DNA of 40,255 nt, taken from contig JAHHID010000071.1 in NCBI GenBank assembly GCA_019359015.1, positions 1 through 40,255 on the forward strand. The letters are read 5' to 3'. This DNA comes from Spirirestis rafaelensis WJT71-NPBG6 (GTDB lineage Bacteria; Cyanobacteriota; Cyanobacteriia; Cyanobacteriales; Nostocaceae). The notes beneath the pieces are model-generated. The model saw only the letters and a program-made list of their open reading frames with translations, made no database searches and had not been told where the DNA came from. A program made the translations under genes and the position numbers. Below are positions 24,971-34,046 of the stretch, one piece after another (position 1 is the first letter of the stretch; each line of letters starts with the position of its first letter).

Positions 24971-26135
24971 ATGCTTGACTTATTAAAATCAGAACTCACC
25001 CGTCGTACTCTTTTATATAAAGCTGGTTTTGGGTTAATTACACTCGGTATTGTCCCAGCAATTTTTAAACCCAGCCGTAGTTTAGCTCAAGCAGCAAAAG
25101 AGCCAGCGATGCCGCCAGAAAAAAAGTTAGGATGGGCAGTTGTGGGTTTAGGAAAATTTGCCACCCAACAAATTATTCCTTCGTTTGCTGAGTGTAAGCG
25201 TTCAAAATTGGTAGCATTGGTGAGTGGCGATCGCACTAAAGCCGAACACTATGCACGGCAATACGGCGTTAATTCCAAAAATATTTATAATTACCAAAAT
25301 TACGACACTATCCGGAATAACCCTGAGGTAGATGTTATTTACATAATCTTGCCTAACGGTTTACACGCAGAATACAGCATTCGCGGCGCACAAGCTGGCA
25401 AGCACATCATGTGTGAAAAGCCGATGGCAGTCACCGTCGCCGAATGTCAAGCGATGATTGATGCTGCGAAAAAAGCAGAGCGCAAATTAATGGTTGCATA
25501 TCGCGCTCAATATGAACCATTCAATCTCGCTGCGATTCAACTGGCGCAAAGCGGAAAACTTGGCAAGTTGAAATCTATCGTCTCTGACCACGGACGGAAC
25601 CTCGACCCCAAAGACCCCGCAGACCGCTGGCGTGCTAACAAAAAACTAGCTGGGGGGGGTTCTGTTTATGACATCGGTATTTACAGCTTACAAGCCACAA
25701 GATACATCACAGGCGAAGAACCCGTAGAAATCAGCGCCATCATGTATAGCACCCCCAACGACCCCCGCTTTCGGGAAGTTGAGGAAAATGTCAACTTCCC
25801 GAAAGCGTTTTCCTAGCGGCGTGCTTGCCAATTGTACATCTAGCTACGGCTACTCTGACACCAAACGCATCCAGGTTTTTGGATCTGAAGCTACCTTGGA
25901 GTTAGACCCAGCCACCGATTACTACAAACACCGTCTGACCGTTAAGCGCAAAAACGGCAACGAAGAGCAAAATATCAAAGAACAGAATCAATTCGCCTTA
26001 GAGATGGATCACCTTTCTGAGTCCATCATGAATAACAAACAGCCCAAAACCCCCGGCGAAGAAGGTTTGCAAGATGTCAGACTGATGCAGCTAATTTACG
26101 AAGCAGCTCGCACAGGTAGAACAATCAAGGTTTAA
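24971..26135 (+). pseudogene. Gfo/Idh/MocA family oxidoreductase, glucose-fructose oxidoreductase-like, frameshifted
   Basis: The N-terminal part (24971-25816) holds a Tat-like signal (TRRTLLYKAGFG), the dinucleotide motif VVGLGKFATQQIIP and the EKP motif (CEKPMAVT). The domain-joining DPADRWRANKKLAGGGSVYD follows, then it ends early at FPKAFS. The C-terminal part (25779-26135, RFPSGVLANCTSSYGYSDTK) continues in the +1 frame to ARTGRTIKV. Removing one C of CCC at 25798-25800 joins them into a 387-aa protein of normal length. The break sits in a perfect 17-bp inverted repeat (25766-25807). The product would be a periplasmic or cytoplasmic sugar oxidoreductase using bound NADP. Confidence 0.88.
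25766..25807. repeat. Perfect 17-bp inverted repeat at the frameshift
   Basis: CGCTTTCGGGAAGTTGA (25766-25782) and its exact reverse complement (25791-25807) flank an 8-nt loop inside the coding region of the Gfo/Idh/MocA gene. The right arm is where the reading frame breaks. Confidence 0.95.
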
Positions 26136-26136
26136 C

Positions 26137-26153
26137 AAGCGCAAAGAGCGCTT
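26137..26153 (+). repeat. Small hairpin with GCGCTTACTAC motif
   Basis: AAGCGC and GCGCTT form a 6-bp stem (loop 5 nt) right after the stop of the broken oxidoreductase. The following TACTAC makes the sequence like the elements at 19218-19230 and 38154-38164. Confidence 0.4.
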
Positions 26154-26174
26154 ACTACAAAAAAGGAAAAAAAC

Positions 26175-26516
26175 ATGGCTGATACCAGCGTTAAAAAAGT
26201 AGACTCCGCTTATTCCCCCAAAGGTCAACAAGGTCAAAAATATCTTGCATCTGGTAAAACTGTATCGATGCGCTTGTGGGAGAATGAGCAACCGGACGAA
26301 GCTAAAGAACCAACAGCACGGGAATATGAAACTGTTGGTTATGTAATCAACGGTCGGGCAGAGTTACACCTTGAAGGTCAAGTAGTTCTACTTGAGCCAG
26401 GAAACTCTTGGGTAGTGCCAAAAGGCGCATCCCACACTTACAAAATCTTGGAATCATTCACCGCAGTTGAAGCAACCAGTCCACCTGCCCAAGTTCACGG
26501 GCGTGATGAAGATTAG
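26175..26516 (+). CDS. Cupin domain-containing protein
   Basis: The 113-aa single-domain cupin has motif 1 around ETVGYVINGRAELHLEGQ (GxxxxxxG..E..E pattern partly kept) and motif 2 around LEPGNSWVVPKGASHTYKIL, with PxGxxH intact. One histidine of the usual metal triad in motif 1 is replaced, so metal binding is uncertain. The SD AAAGGA lies upstream. It follows the broken oxidoreductase by 39 bp and may be co-transcribed. It may be a small-molecule binding or isomerase-type protein; the substrate is unknown. Confidence 0.85.
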   Translation: MADTSVKKVDSAYSPKGQQGQKYLASGKTVSMRLWENEQPDEAKEPTAREYETVGYVINGRAELHLEGQVVLLEPGNSWVVPKGASHTYKILESFTAVEATSPPAQVHGRDED

Positions 26517-26747
26517 TTTTGACAGCATTTTTCAACGATTAGGAAGGCATAAGCATGAAACCTAACCAGGCGATCGCTAGCTAATCTTTACAATGTTGAG
26601 AGCAAATGTTACAACCTGATAGTGAAATGGTATTAGGTAAACGGTTATGCAGTTGAAGCGACCAATTTACTTATGCAAATTCAGGTGTACAAGCAATAAA
26701 AATTTATACTTAGCTAAATGTTAGCTCATTAAAGCTAGGTAATACTT

Positions 26748-26783
26748 AACCAGAGGCTTTGCCTTTGGTTTTTGTTTTATTTT
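26748..26783 (+). terminator. Intrinsic terminator downstream of the cupin gene
   Basis: AACCAGAGGC (26748-26757) pairs with GCCTTTGGTT (26761-26770) with one mismatch and a 3-nt loop, followed by TTTGTTTTATTTT. It lies about 230 nt after the cupin stop, leaving a long 3' region that could hold a small RNA. Confidence 0.6.
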
Positions 26784-27035
26784 ACTAAGAAAACAGCCGA
26801 TGAGAATGCATTTCCAGCCACAGTCGAGAGAAGGATGTAACCTCAGTCAATATACTTATTTTTTAAGTATTTTTTATGTGACTGGAGAATGATGTACATC
26901 AAAGATTAAACAGGTTTCCTAGAAGTATAGGCGACGAGCAGCCACCGGGTACCAGCCGAAGCGGCTGCACTAACAAATATCAGAAAAATCTGAATTTATG
27001 CCGCCTGCTCCACACGCAATAAATGAGGAACACTA
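26784..27035 (+). promoter_or_regulatory. Leader region of the manganese catalase gene
   Basis: This region has no gene. Its 3' half is markedly GC-richer and contains CAGCCG-AAG-CGGCTG (26953-26967), a small perfect hairpin 69 nt before the catalase ATG. AGGAA at 27027-27031 is the SD. Promoter elements could not be assigned with confidence. Confidence 0.4.
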
Positions 27036-27950
27036 ATGTTTTACCATAAAAAGCAACTACAGTACTTCAAACCGCCAGAAAAACCCGATGCAGTCTACGC
27101 GAAGAAAACTCAAGAACTGATCGGTGGCGTCTTTGGTGAAATGACCGTGATGATGCAGTACCTGTTCCAGGGCTGGAATTGTCGCGGACCTGCGAAGTAC
27201 CGCGATATGTTGCTGGACACCGGGACTGAAGAAATCGGTCATATCGAAATCCTTGCTACGATGATTGCTCACCTGCTGGATGATGCGCCGATCAAAATGC
27301 AAGAAGAAGGTGCTTTAGATGCAGTTGTGGGTGCGGTGATGGGCGGTAGCAACCCACGAGAAGTAATTATGGCGGCGGCGATGAACCCGCAACACGCCAT
27401 TGTCACGGGTTTAGGTGCCCAGCCAGCTGATAGCGTTGGTTACCCCTGGAACGGTCGCTTTATCGCCTCCAGTGGCAACTTGTTAGCAGACTTCCGCTCA
27501 AATCTCCATGCTGAATCTCAGGGACGCTTACAAGCGGTGCGGCTGTATGAGATGTCCAACGATCCAGGAGTAAAAGATACCCTCTCGTTCTTGATCGCCC
27601 GCGACACCATGCACCAAAACCAGTGGTTGGCAGCAATTGAAGAATTACAAGCAGATGGATTAGAAAGTACTCCTGTTCCTAGTTCCTTCCCACAGAACTT
27701 AGAGAAACGCGAGCATGCCTATCAGTTCTGGAATCACTCTGAAGGCACCCAAAGCGCTGAAGGACGCTGGGCACAAGGTCCTTCCCCAGATGGCAAAGGA
27801 CAATTCGAGTATGTGGCAGAACCTCAGCCGTTAGGACCAGAACCCATACTAAGCCAACCCGATCCACGACTACACGGCACATTGAAAGCTAGACAGATGC
27901 AGGGAATGGGTGATGGTTCAGTAATTGAGCGCAGAGAAATCGGCGGTTAA
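27036..27950 (+). CDS. Manganese catalase
   Basis: The 304-aa di-manganese catalase removes hydrogen peroxide. Ligands appear intact: Glu35 (GVFGE), Glu66 and His69 (TEEIGH), Glu160 (NLHAESQGR) and His193 (ARDTMHQNQW). The first three positions have the same numbering as the Lactobacillus enzyme. The length is normal for the family (about 270-300 aa plus C-terminal tail), and the tail ends QMQGMGDGSVIERREIGG. Codon choice looks GC-richer than its neighbours, which may reflect high expression or transfer. A strong terminator follows directly. Confidence 0.95.
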   Translation: MFYHKKQLQYFKPPEKPDAVYAKKTQELIGGVFGEMTVMMQYLFQGWNCRGPAKYRDMLLDTGTEEIGHIEILATMIAHLLDDAPIKMQEEGALDAVVGAVMGGSNPREVIMAAAMNPQHAIVTGLGAQPADSVGYPWNGRFIASSGNLLADFRSNLHAESQGRLQAVRLYEMSNDPGVKDTLSFLIARDTMHQNQWLAAIEELQADGLESTPVPSSFPQNLEKREHAYQFWNHSEGTQSAEGRWAQGPSPDGKGQFEYVAEPQPLGPEPILSQPDPRLHGTLKARQMQGMGDGSVIERREIGG

Positions 27951-27993
27951 TATCAATGTTCCTAATCCCCAATAGAAAATAACAGCTAATTAG

Positions 27994-28024
27994 CTGGCAG
28001 GTACTATGAGTACCTGCCAGTTTT
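27994..28024 (+). terminator. Strong intrinsic terminator of the manganese catalase gene
   Basis: CTGGCAGGTACT and its perfect complement (12-bp stem, ATG loop) are followed by TTTTCTT. It lies 44 nt after the catalase stop. Confidence 0.85.
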
Positions 28025-28029
28025 CTTAT

Positions 28030-28359
28030 CTACGGCATTGGGGGAAGAGAATCTAAAAATGTCCAAAGCAATTTTTTCCCCTTAACAGCCATCAAACCAC
28101 AACCAACTGTAAATAATAGACCCCAGGCAATGCTGAAAAAGGTTGCTGTTTTTGTCCATCCGTCAGTAAAGCTGGTAATGTATAACCAATAGCAAAGTGC
28201 CATCGCTCCTCCGATGATTGCACCAACGCTAAAGCGAGCGAGCAATTCTCTCATACTAAGTTTTTCTTGGTGTTTTGATTGTTCTGTCATAAATTTACTG
28301 CGACATAGTGTATAAGCTAGCGCAAATAGTACTATCAAAGCATCTTCTCCTCCTTGCAT
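28030..28359 (-). CDS. Small membrane protein, 2-3 helices
   Basis: The start chosen is ATG 28359 (SD AAGGA just upstream), giving 109 aa. A start 10 codons further up would run into the ureE start region. It has a short N-terminal hydrophobic segment (ALIVLFALAYTLC), a cytoplasmic stretch rich in Gln/Lys, and two clear membrane helices (VGAIIGGAMALCYWLYI and FFSIAWGLLFTVGCGLMAV). The family is not recognised. It is divergent from ureE with only 12 bp between starts, so the promoters overlap. Confidence 0.65.
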   Translation of the reverse strand: MQGGEDALIVLFALAYTLCRSKFMTEQSKHQEKLSMRELLARFSVGAIIGGAMALCYWLYITSFTDGWTKTATFFSIAWGLLFTVGCGLMAVKGKKLLWTFLDSLPPMP

Positions 28360-28371
28360 TTTTAATTCCTT

Positions 28372-28809
28372 ATGCTCACTTGTACGCAACGTAAACCAGC
28401 AAATCCTGATGCAGCAGTTACCTTAACTCTTGCACTCACAGCAGAAGAACGCACCCGCAGTCGTCATCGCTTTGAAACGAAAGATGGACAAGCTGTATTT
28501 TTGCGTTTACCCAGAGGAACGGTGTTACATGATGGCGATATTCTCCAAGATGAAACAAATAGCAATTTAGTCAGAATTACAGCCAAACCAGAATTAGTTT
28601 TAACTGTAACGGCACAAACACCAACATTATTACTACAAGCGGCATATCATTTAGGAAATCGCCATGTACCTGTAGAAATTACAGCCACTTATTTACGACT
28701 ATTACCAGATTCAGTTTTACGCACGATGTTGGAACAACTAGGGCTAGAAATAAGAGAGGAAATTTTACCTTTTGAACCGGAAACAGGTGCTTATGGACAC
28801 GCTCACTAA
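28372..28809 (+). CDS. ureE: Urease accessory protein UreE
   Basis: The 145-aa nickel-binding metallochaperone delivers Ni to apo-urease. It shows the N-terminal peptide-binding domain ([20 protein letters not shown]) and the conserved NRHVPVEI block with the metal-binding His in LGNRH. A short C-terminus (GAYGHAH) lacks the long His-rich tail of some species. The urease structural genes are not in the window. Its end overlaps the ureF start by 17 nt. Confidence 0.93.
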   Translation: MLTCTQRKPANPDAAVTLTLALTAEERTRSRHRFETKDGQAVFLRLPRGTVLHDGDILQDETNSNLVRITAKPELVLTVTAQTPTLLLQAAYHLGNRHVPVEITATYLRLLPDSVLRTMLEQLGLEIREEILPFEPETGAYGHAH

Positions 28810-29476
28810 TAGCAATCTTTTATGTCTTTTACAGTTAGCTAGTCCAGCTTTACCTGTGGGAGCATATAGTTATTCTGAAGGATTGGAAACGCTGGTAGAG
28901 AATAATATTATTAATAATCAAGAATGTCTTTTGCACTGGTTGAAAGCAGAACTGCGTTATGGAGCGATTCGGTTAGAAGCAGCGGTGATGTTAAGAGCTT
29001 ACAATTGTGTCAAAATGGGTGATTTAGAGGCGCTATCTCGTTGGAATATGTGGTTATCTGCGGTTCGCGAAACTGAGGAATTACGCAATTCTAGTTTACA
29101 GATGGGGCGATCGCTTATCCAATTATTTGGTAAACTACAACCACAGATAAAGCCTTTGGCTGATGCTGTGGGTAATTCTTGTAATTATGCGATCGCTTTC
29201 GGCATTGCCGCTGCTTACTGGAATATCAATATAAAAGCCGCAATACTTGGATATCTGCATAGCTGGGTAAGTAATTTAATTACTGCTGGTGTAAAACTTA
29301 TACCTTTAGGACAAACAGCAGGACAGCAGTTATTACTAAACTTACAACCATTAATTAGCGATGCAACAGCATCCATTCTCGCTTTAGAAGATGATAACCT
29401 CAGTTGTTGTAGTTGGGGTTTATCCCTAGCAAGTATGGCACATGAGACCCAGTATACAAGATTATTTCGCAGTTAA
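28793..29476 (+). CDS. ureF: Urease accessory protein UreF
   Basis: The 227-aa all-helical protein bridges UreD/UreH and UreG in urease activation. Hallmarks are [20 protein letters not shown] near the start, SLQMGRSL, and the [13 protein letters not shown] block near the end. The start at ATG 28793 (MDTLTNSN) is chosen over one 7 codons upstream because it fits family length. It overlaps ureE, suggesting translational coupling, and precedes ureG by 62 bp. Confidence 0.92.
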   Translation: MDTLTNSNLLCLLQLASPALPVGAYSYSEGLETLVENNIINNQECLLHWLKAELRYGAIRLEAAVMLRAYNCVKMGDLEALSRWNMWLSAVRETEELRNSSLQMGRSLIQLFGKLQPQIKPLADAVGNSCNYAIAFGIAAAYWNINIKAAILGYLHSWVSNLITAGVKLIPLGQTAGQQLLLNLQPLISDATASILALEDDNLSCCSWGLSLASMAHETQYTRLFRS

Positions 29477-29538
29477 CGTAGACATAGAGACGGGGAAACC
29501 CCACCCTCGCACAACCAACAACTCACAACCAATAACTG

Positions 29539-30135
29539 ATGAACACATTTCGCGTAGGTGTTGCAGGTCCAGTAGGATCGGGAAAGACAGCTTTGGTCGA
29601 TGCTTTGTGCAAAGCGATGCGTGAAAAATATAATATTGCCGTCGTCACAAATGATATCTATACTCAGGAGGATGCACAATATCTGGTGCGTTCTCAAGCA
29701 TTAACAAGCGATCGCATTTTAGGTGTAGAAACTGGCGGTTGTCCTCACACAGCTATCCGCGAAGATGCTTCGATGAATTTGGCAGCAATTGAACAGTTAG
29801 AAGTGCGTTTTAGCGATTTAGATTTGGTATTTTTAGAAAGTGGCGGCGATAATTTGGCAGCTACCTTTAGCCCAGAGTTAGTAGATTTAACTATTTACGT
29901 TATTGATGTTGCAGCAGGCGATAAAATTCCCCGTAAAGGTGGTCCCGGCATTACTAAATCTGATTTATTAGTGATAAATAAAATTGATTTAGCTCCCTAT
30001 GTTGGCGCTGATTTAAATGTAATGGAACGTGATGCAAAAAAAATGCGTGGCGATAAACCTTTTATTTTCACTAATTTGAAAACTCAGTCAGGACTGGCGG
30101 ATGTGATTAAGTTTGTGGACACAAATATTTGTTAA
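29539..30135 (+). CDS. ureG: Urease accessory GTPase UreG
   Basis: The 198-aa SIMIBI-class GTPase has the P-loop GPVGSGKT (10-17) and the metal-binding CPH motif (68-70 in [11 protein letters not shown]). [15 protein letters not shown] and the guanine-specificity motif [10 protein letters not shown] follow. It drives nickel insertion into urease with UreE and UreF. All motifs are intact. A degraded second copy lies at 33400-33962, and similarity continues about 45 bp beyond both stop codons. Confidence 0.95.
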   Translation: MNTFRVGVAGPVGSGKTALVDALCKAMREKYNIAVVTNDIYTQEDAQYLVRSQALTSDRILGVETGGCPHTAIREDASMNLAAIEQLEVRFSDLDLVFLESGGDNLAATFSPELVDLTIYVIDVAAGDKIPRKGGPGITKSDLLVINKIDLAPYVGADLNVMERDAKKMRGDKPFIFTNLKTQSGLADVIKFVDTNIC

Positions 30136-30640
30136 TAAGTCAATGCGCTGGAGGCAGTATGAGGGTAAGGAGGGTAAGGCTAGTACCGCTTCGCGGAAGT
30201 CAAAAGTCAAAAGTCAAAAGTCAAAAGTAATATGGAGTAAGCTTTTTAGCGATTGAGAATGGTTGGTTTATTTACGCCAGCCTGTACTAGTACCGCTTCT
30301 CCTTCAAAGACGCTTGTCTGCGATACGCTGCTTTGTAGCTTGCTTGTCGGTTCGCGGAGCGTCTGGGTGATTGATATCGTGTTCGGTTAAAGACTTATCA
30401 TGGTTGTCCGTAAGGGGGCAGGGAGCAGAGGGAGAAAGAGTTTTAAGATTTTTGCACAGATAGAGGAATCATAACTAATCAGCCAGACATGATATGAGAA
30501 GGGAAAGAGTACGCGAACGTGGAATTCACGCACTCGCCCTTAGATGCCTTGTGATGCCTGCGGCAATCTCTAACGCTCGTTCGCGGAGCGTCTTTCCTTC
30601 TCCCTCATAGAAGAGGCGCTTCGCCAAGGGAGAAGACTCG
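30136..30640. repeat. Repeat-rich intergenic region
   Basis: After ureG come a heptamer array (TCAAAAG repeated four to five times at 30199-30228) and several fragments of the dispersed TTCGCGGAGCGTCT/CGCTACGCGAACG family that is common in Nostocales. No intact gene is visible. Similar fragments recur at about 30915-30945. Confidence 0.65.
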
Positions 30641-30804
30641 CTATCGGGTTCAGGGACAGGTGTGATTGCCGTGAAGTATTTGTCGAAGATAGAGTAGTCC
30701 CAATTGCAGGCGATGGCTCCAAAGCATGAGAAACTTTGGTGCGAAAGGGCGATTCCACGGTCATGTAAATCCGTATTTTGCGGAATCGCTCCTTTTATTA
30801 ACAA
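30626..30804 (-). pseudogene. Possible remnant of a PEP-CTERM protein gene
   Basis: A minus-strand open frame (30804 down to 30526) carries YFTAITPVPEPDSESS, resembling the FTKITPVPEPASM junction of the intact PEP-CTERM protein at 34047-34664. The DNA of 30647-30690 matches 34126-34171 well by eye. The membrane tail after PEP is replaced by dispersed-repeat sequence, so the frame cannot encode a working PEP-CTERM protein. The match may also reflect only the conserved motif. Confidence 0.4.
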
Positions 30805-31057
30805 CGCTTAATGGATAACCGCAAGTGTTTGTGTGCAGCAGAAACACACGCTTTAGTCATACCAAGTTGCGTTAAGCTCGTGGTAGCTCAAAGTCCATTT
30901 TTATTGCTTCCTTCTCCTGTCGGAGACGCTACGCGAACGTCGCTTCGGACTGAGTACTACCAATGACAATGCAACTTCGTATCAGCAGGCACTCTACGTT
31001 GATACAATACTTACCTCATCCATTACCGTTGCTTTTTTCATCAATGCAGCAGCGTTG

Positions 31058-32632
31058 TCAAATAGGACTTGAATACTCGTAGGCACCTATATCAATGCCA
31101 GCACCTTGGTTTCGTTGCTTGCCATCCTTATCAATCTGTGCATACTCACCAATGTCCAAAGAGCCAATATCAATTGCGCTCGATGCAGATGTCAGATGGA
31201 AATCATTGCCATCTAAATTGACAAATCCAACCGACCCAACCTTAGTGTTGTTACTAGCTTTCACGTTCCCAGGTTTACCTCCAACTTCGTAGAGTTTCTC
31301 AAACTTATCCGAGAATAAGTTGTGATCTAAGGTCACGTTGTCCACATTTTCGATAAACCCATTCCGGTAGGTGCTATCGGCAAAGATATTGTTGCGAACC
31401 ACAATGTTACGAGGTTTATAACCGCCAGTGTAATCAGAGCCATCGATGACAATGCCTTGGACATTCTTGGCAACGGTATTGTTGACAATCGTAACGTCAC
31501 GAACATTACTGGTAACGGTAATTCCTTGACCGCCATTCACTCCCTGTATTCCATTGCCATAGACAACGTTGTTGTAGACTCGGATATCAAATACATCCCC
31601 TTGATTAGGAGATTCATCTGCAATCACAATTCCATCAGCAGTGTTGTTGAAGACAACATTGTTGTAGACATCAATGTTAAACGAATTAGCACGACCGCCA
31701 TCAACGTAGACGGCAGCACCACCGTTGTAGCCCCTAGGTGTACCCTCAACCAGGGCTGCACCAGTCACAGTGTTGTGGTGAATGGAGCCATTGCGAGAAC
31801 CAGTTTTGGCATCTATGCCTTCGCGATTGCCTTCTTTGAGGGTATTATTCGCCACCTCAAAACCATCGACACCCCAGATGCTTAGTGCTTCCTGCGTCCC
31901 ATTTGGGTCACCGTTGCCTTGCCATCTCCAGTTGGCTCGTTCAACAGTATTGTTAAGCACCTTGATATTTTTACTGGTGACCTCGGCTTCCCCACCGTCA
32001 AAGTAGCTGCCAGGTAGGACGATGATACCTGAGGCACCTGTCTCATAGGTATGGTTGTTTTGGATAATCATGTCGTTGGCATCACTCAGAGCAATTCCAG
32101 CCCAGGAGGAGTTCTCAATGCGGAAGCCATCAATCTTCCAATGACCCACACCAGTTGACTGGATAATTCCTTCCCCGAAGCCACCGTTGATAGCGTCAGG
32201 GTCGCGCAATGTGACATTACCATTGGCTTTGAGTGTGATATGACCCGACTCACTATTACCAGATTTACCAAGGGTGATTAGCTCTGTGTAGGTGCCAGGC
32301 TGAACCAGGATAGTATCACCTGCCTTGACGGTAGAGTCTTTACTAACCGCATGGTTAATGGTTTTCCAGGGCTTATCACTTGTACCTGGATTGTCATCAC
32401 TACCATTTGTTGAAACATAGTAGGCAGCCCCAGAGTTATTGGCTGGAGAAGTTGGAGAAGGGCTGGATATAGGCATCGTCGGCGCTGAACTAGACGAGCT
32501 AGACGAGCTAGACGATACACTGCTTGCTCCATTCAAAGTTTGAATGGGGTCTGCGAAAGGGTTGCGAGAATTAGTGATAACATTGGCGCTCAAAGCATTT
32601 GCTTGAAGTCCACGAGATTCTGTAAAGTTCAA
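31058..32632 (-). CDS. Right-handed parallel beta-helix repeat protein
   Basis: The 524-aa protein has a low-complexity Ser/Pro linker (about residues 38-67, with ten consecutive serines). AAYYVSTNGSDDNPGTSDKPW is the typical N-cap of PL9-like/pectate-lyase-type beta helices. Many coils of the NNTV/NNVV type follow (VLNNTVERAN, VYNNVVFNN, VRNNIFADS), then a C-terminal HLTSASSAIDIG...GAGIDIGAYEY block. Such proteins bind or cleave polysaccharides outside the cell. No classical signal peptide is seen, so export would have to use another route. It is flanked by repeats. Confidence 0.88.
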   Translation of the reverse strand: MNFTESRGLQANALSANVITNSRNPFADPIQTLNGASSVSSSSSSSSSSAPTMPISSPSPTSPANNSGAAYYVSTNGSDDNPGTSDKPWKTINHAVSKDSTVKAGDTILVQPGTYTELITLGKSGNSESGHITLKANGNVTLRDPDAINGGFGEGIIQSTGVGHWKIDGFRIENSSWAGIALSDANDMIIQNNHTYETGASGIIVLPGSYFDGGEAEVTSKNIKVLNNTVERANWRWQGNGDPNGTQEALSIWGVDGFEVANNTLKEGNREGIDAKTGSRNGSIHHNTVTGAALVEGTPRGYNGGAAVYVDGGRANSFNIDVYNNVVFNNTADGIVIADESPNQGDVFDIRVYNNVVYGNGIQGVNGGQGITVTSNVRDVTIVNNTVAKNVQGIVIDGSDYTGGYKPRNIVVRNNIFADSTYRNGFIENVDNVTLDHNLFSDKFEKLYEVGGKPGNVKASNNTKVGSVGFVNLDGNDFHLTSASSAIDIGSLDIGEYAQIDKDGKQRNQGAGIDIGAYEYSSPI

Positions 32633-32780
32633 TGTTTTGCCTCCATCAATTTTTAGGTTGGCGTCGTAACTGGAAATGACGCGATGAAAGGCAGGACCCT
32701 GTATGTTCGAGCAATCAGAAAAGCCCTAACAGCTCATAGAGCTTAGGTTATTGTTGGAGCAGAGCACTTTTGACCTTAAC

Positions 32781-32815
32781 CTTTATGACCAGAAGCATTT
32801 CTTGTGGTCATAAAG
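32781..32815. repeat. Imperfect palindrome upstream of the beta-helix gene
   Basis: CTTTATGACCA and TGGTCATAAAG are perfect 11-bp complements, extended by AAG/CTT after one G-G mismatch, around CATTT. It lies about 150 bp before the beta-helix start codon and could be an operator or a transcript 3' end. Confidence 0.6.
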
Positions 32816-32940
32816 TTCAAAGTCTCTTAAACTCAAATCACTCTGCGGTAAGAATTAGGTAAATGCTTAATTAGTTCTGGGCTTAACCATTGCTTTTGAA
32901 TGTATAGACCTAGTTTGGCTGAAGCACCCTAGAAATTAAG

Positions 32941-33180
32941 AGGAATTTCCTTTTGCTGTCGATTGTATGGGAACTTACGCAAAACGTCACTAGTAAGTGA
33001 GGATTTTTTTGTTGCTCCCAGAGGAATTTCCTTTTGCTGTTGATTGTATGAGAACTTACGCAAAACGTCACTAGTAAGTGAAAATTTTTTAGCTGCTCCC
33101 AGAGGAATTTCCTTTTGCTGTCGATTGTATGATAACTTACGCAAAACGTCACTAGTCGTGAGGATTTTTTTGTTGCTACC
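32941..33180. repeat. Three tandem copies of an ~81-bp unit
   Basis: Units begin AGGAATTTCCTTTTGCTG at 32941, 33022 and 33103, each containing ACTTACGCAAAACGTCACTAG. The third copy is about 3 bp shorter. The spacing of 81 is a multiple of three, so spurious frames stay open on both strands. No gene call is made. The ACTTACGCA core resembles sequences common at cyanobacterial IS ends, but no transposase is present. Confidence 0.85.
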
Positions 33181-33399
33181 ATCTGGTAATCCGCCTGGAG
33201 AGCATGTTTACGCATTGGCAGAAAACTGATGCATTTTGGAAAGTCAGGGTTATTCCATTACTTTTTATACTGACTATTTTCTCCTATACACGCATTAGAT
33301 AAAGACTGCTGCTGTCGTTGGGTCGTGCATGGGCGCACTTATTACTGGTATCTAAGGACTCATCTCTTAGTAAGTGTTCGAGCAGATCAGGAGGGCAAC

Positions 33400-33962
33400 C
33401 TTGGGCAAGACGGCTTTCGTGGATGCTTTGTGTAAGGGGATACGTGAAAAATATAATATTGCCGTCGTCACGAATTATATATATACTTAGGAGCATGCAT
33501 GCACAATTTTTGATGCCTTCTCAAGCGTTAACAAGCGATCGCATTTTGGGTGTTTAAACTGGCGCTTGTCCTCACACAGCTATCCGCGAAGATGCTTCGA
33601 TAAATTTGGCAGCAATTGAACAGTTAGAAGTGCGTTTTACTGATTTAGATTTGGTATTTTTAGAATGCGGTGGCGAGAATTTGGCGGCTACCTTTAGCCC
33701 AGAGTTAGTAGATTGAACTATTTAGGTTATTGATGTTACAGCAGGCGATAAAATTTCTCGCACAGGTGGTCCCGCAATTACTAAATTTGATTTATTAGTG
33801 ATAAATAAAACTGATTTGGCTCTTTATCTCAACGCAGATTTAAATGTGATGGAACGCGATATTAGAAAAATGCGCGGCGACAAAGCTTTTATTTTTAGGA
33901 ATTTAAAAAGACAATCGAGATTAGCCGATATAGTTAAGTTTGTATCCACTAATATTTGTTAA
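33400..33962 (+). pseudogene. Degraded second copy of ureG
   Basis: The DNA parallels ureG from the P-loop lysine region to its stop (ending AATATTTGT-TAA as in the intact gene). It lacks the first ~14 codons and carries several in-frame stops: CAG to TAG at the YTQED position, GTAGAA to GTTTAA, and GATTTA to GATTGA. There is also a small insertion around 33488-33505. Similarity continues past the stop (GTCAATGCGCTG, 33966 onward). It can produce no functional UreG. Confidence 0.93.
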
Positions 33963-34046
33963 TAAGTCAATGCGCTGCATGCAGTATAAGGGCAAAAAGG
34001 GTAAAGCTTACTTAGCCTTACCCTTTAGCTTTAACCTGACAAATTG

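Noticed and set aside
25650-25658. Run of eight G as the cause of the Gfo/Idh/MocA frameshift
   Set aside because: The reading frame remains correct after the G-run (GGGSVYDIGIYSLQA); the break is later, in the inverted repeat.
26556-26583. Nine-codon ORF (MKPNQAIAS) after the cupin gene with an SD-like AGGAAGG
   Set aside because: Too short to support from one sequence; HIP1 makes up most of it.
32941-33180. CRISPR array
   Set aside because: Only three units, 81-bp units repeated in full without variable spacers, and no cas genes.
32910-33215. 101-aa minus-strand ORF with repeated TFCVSSHTI blocks
   Set aside because: Open only because the 81-bp repeat is a multiple of three; other frames are equally open on both strands.
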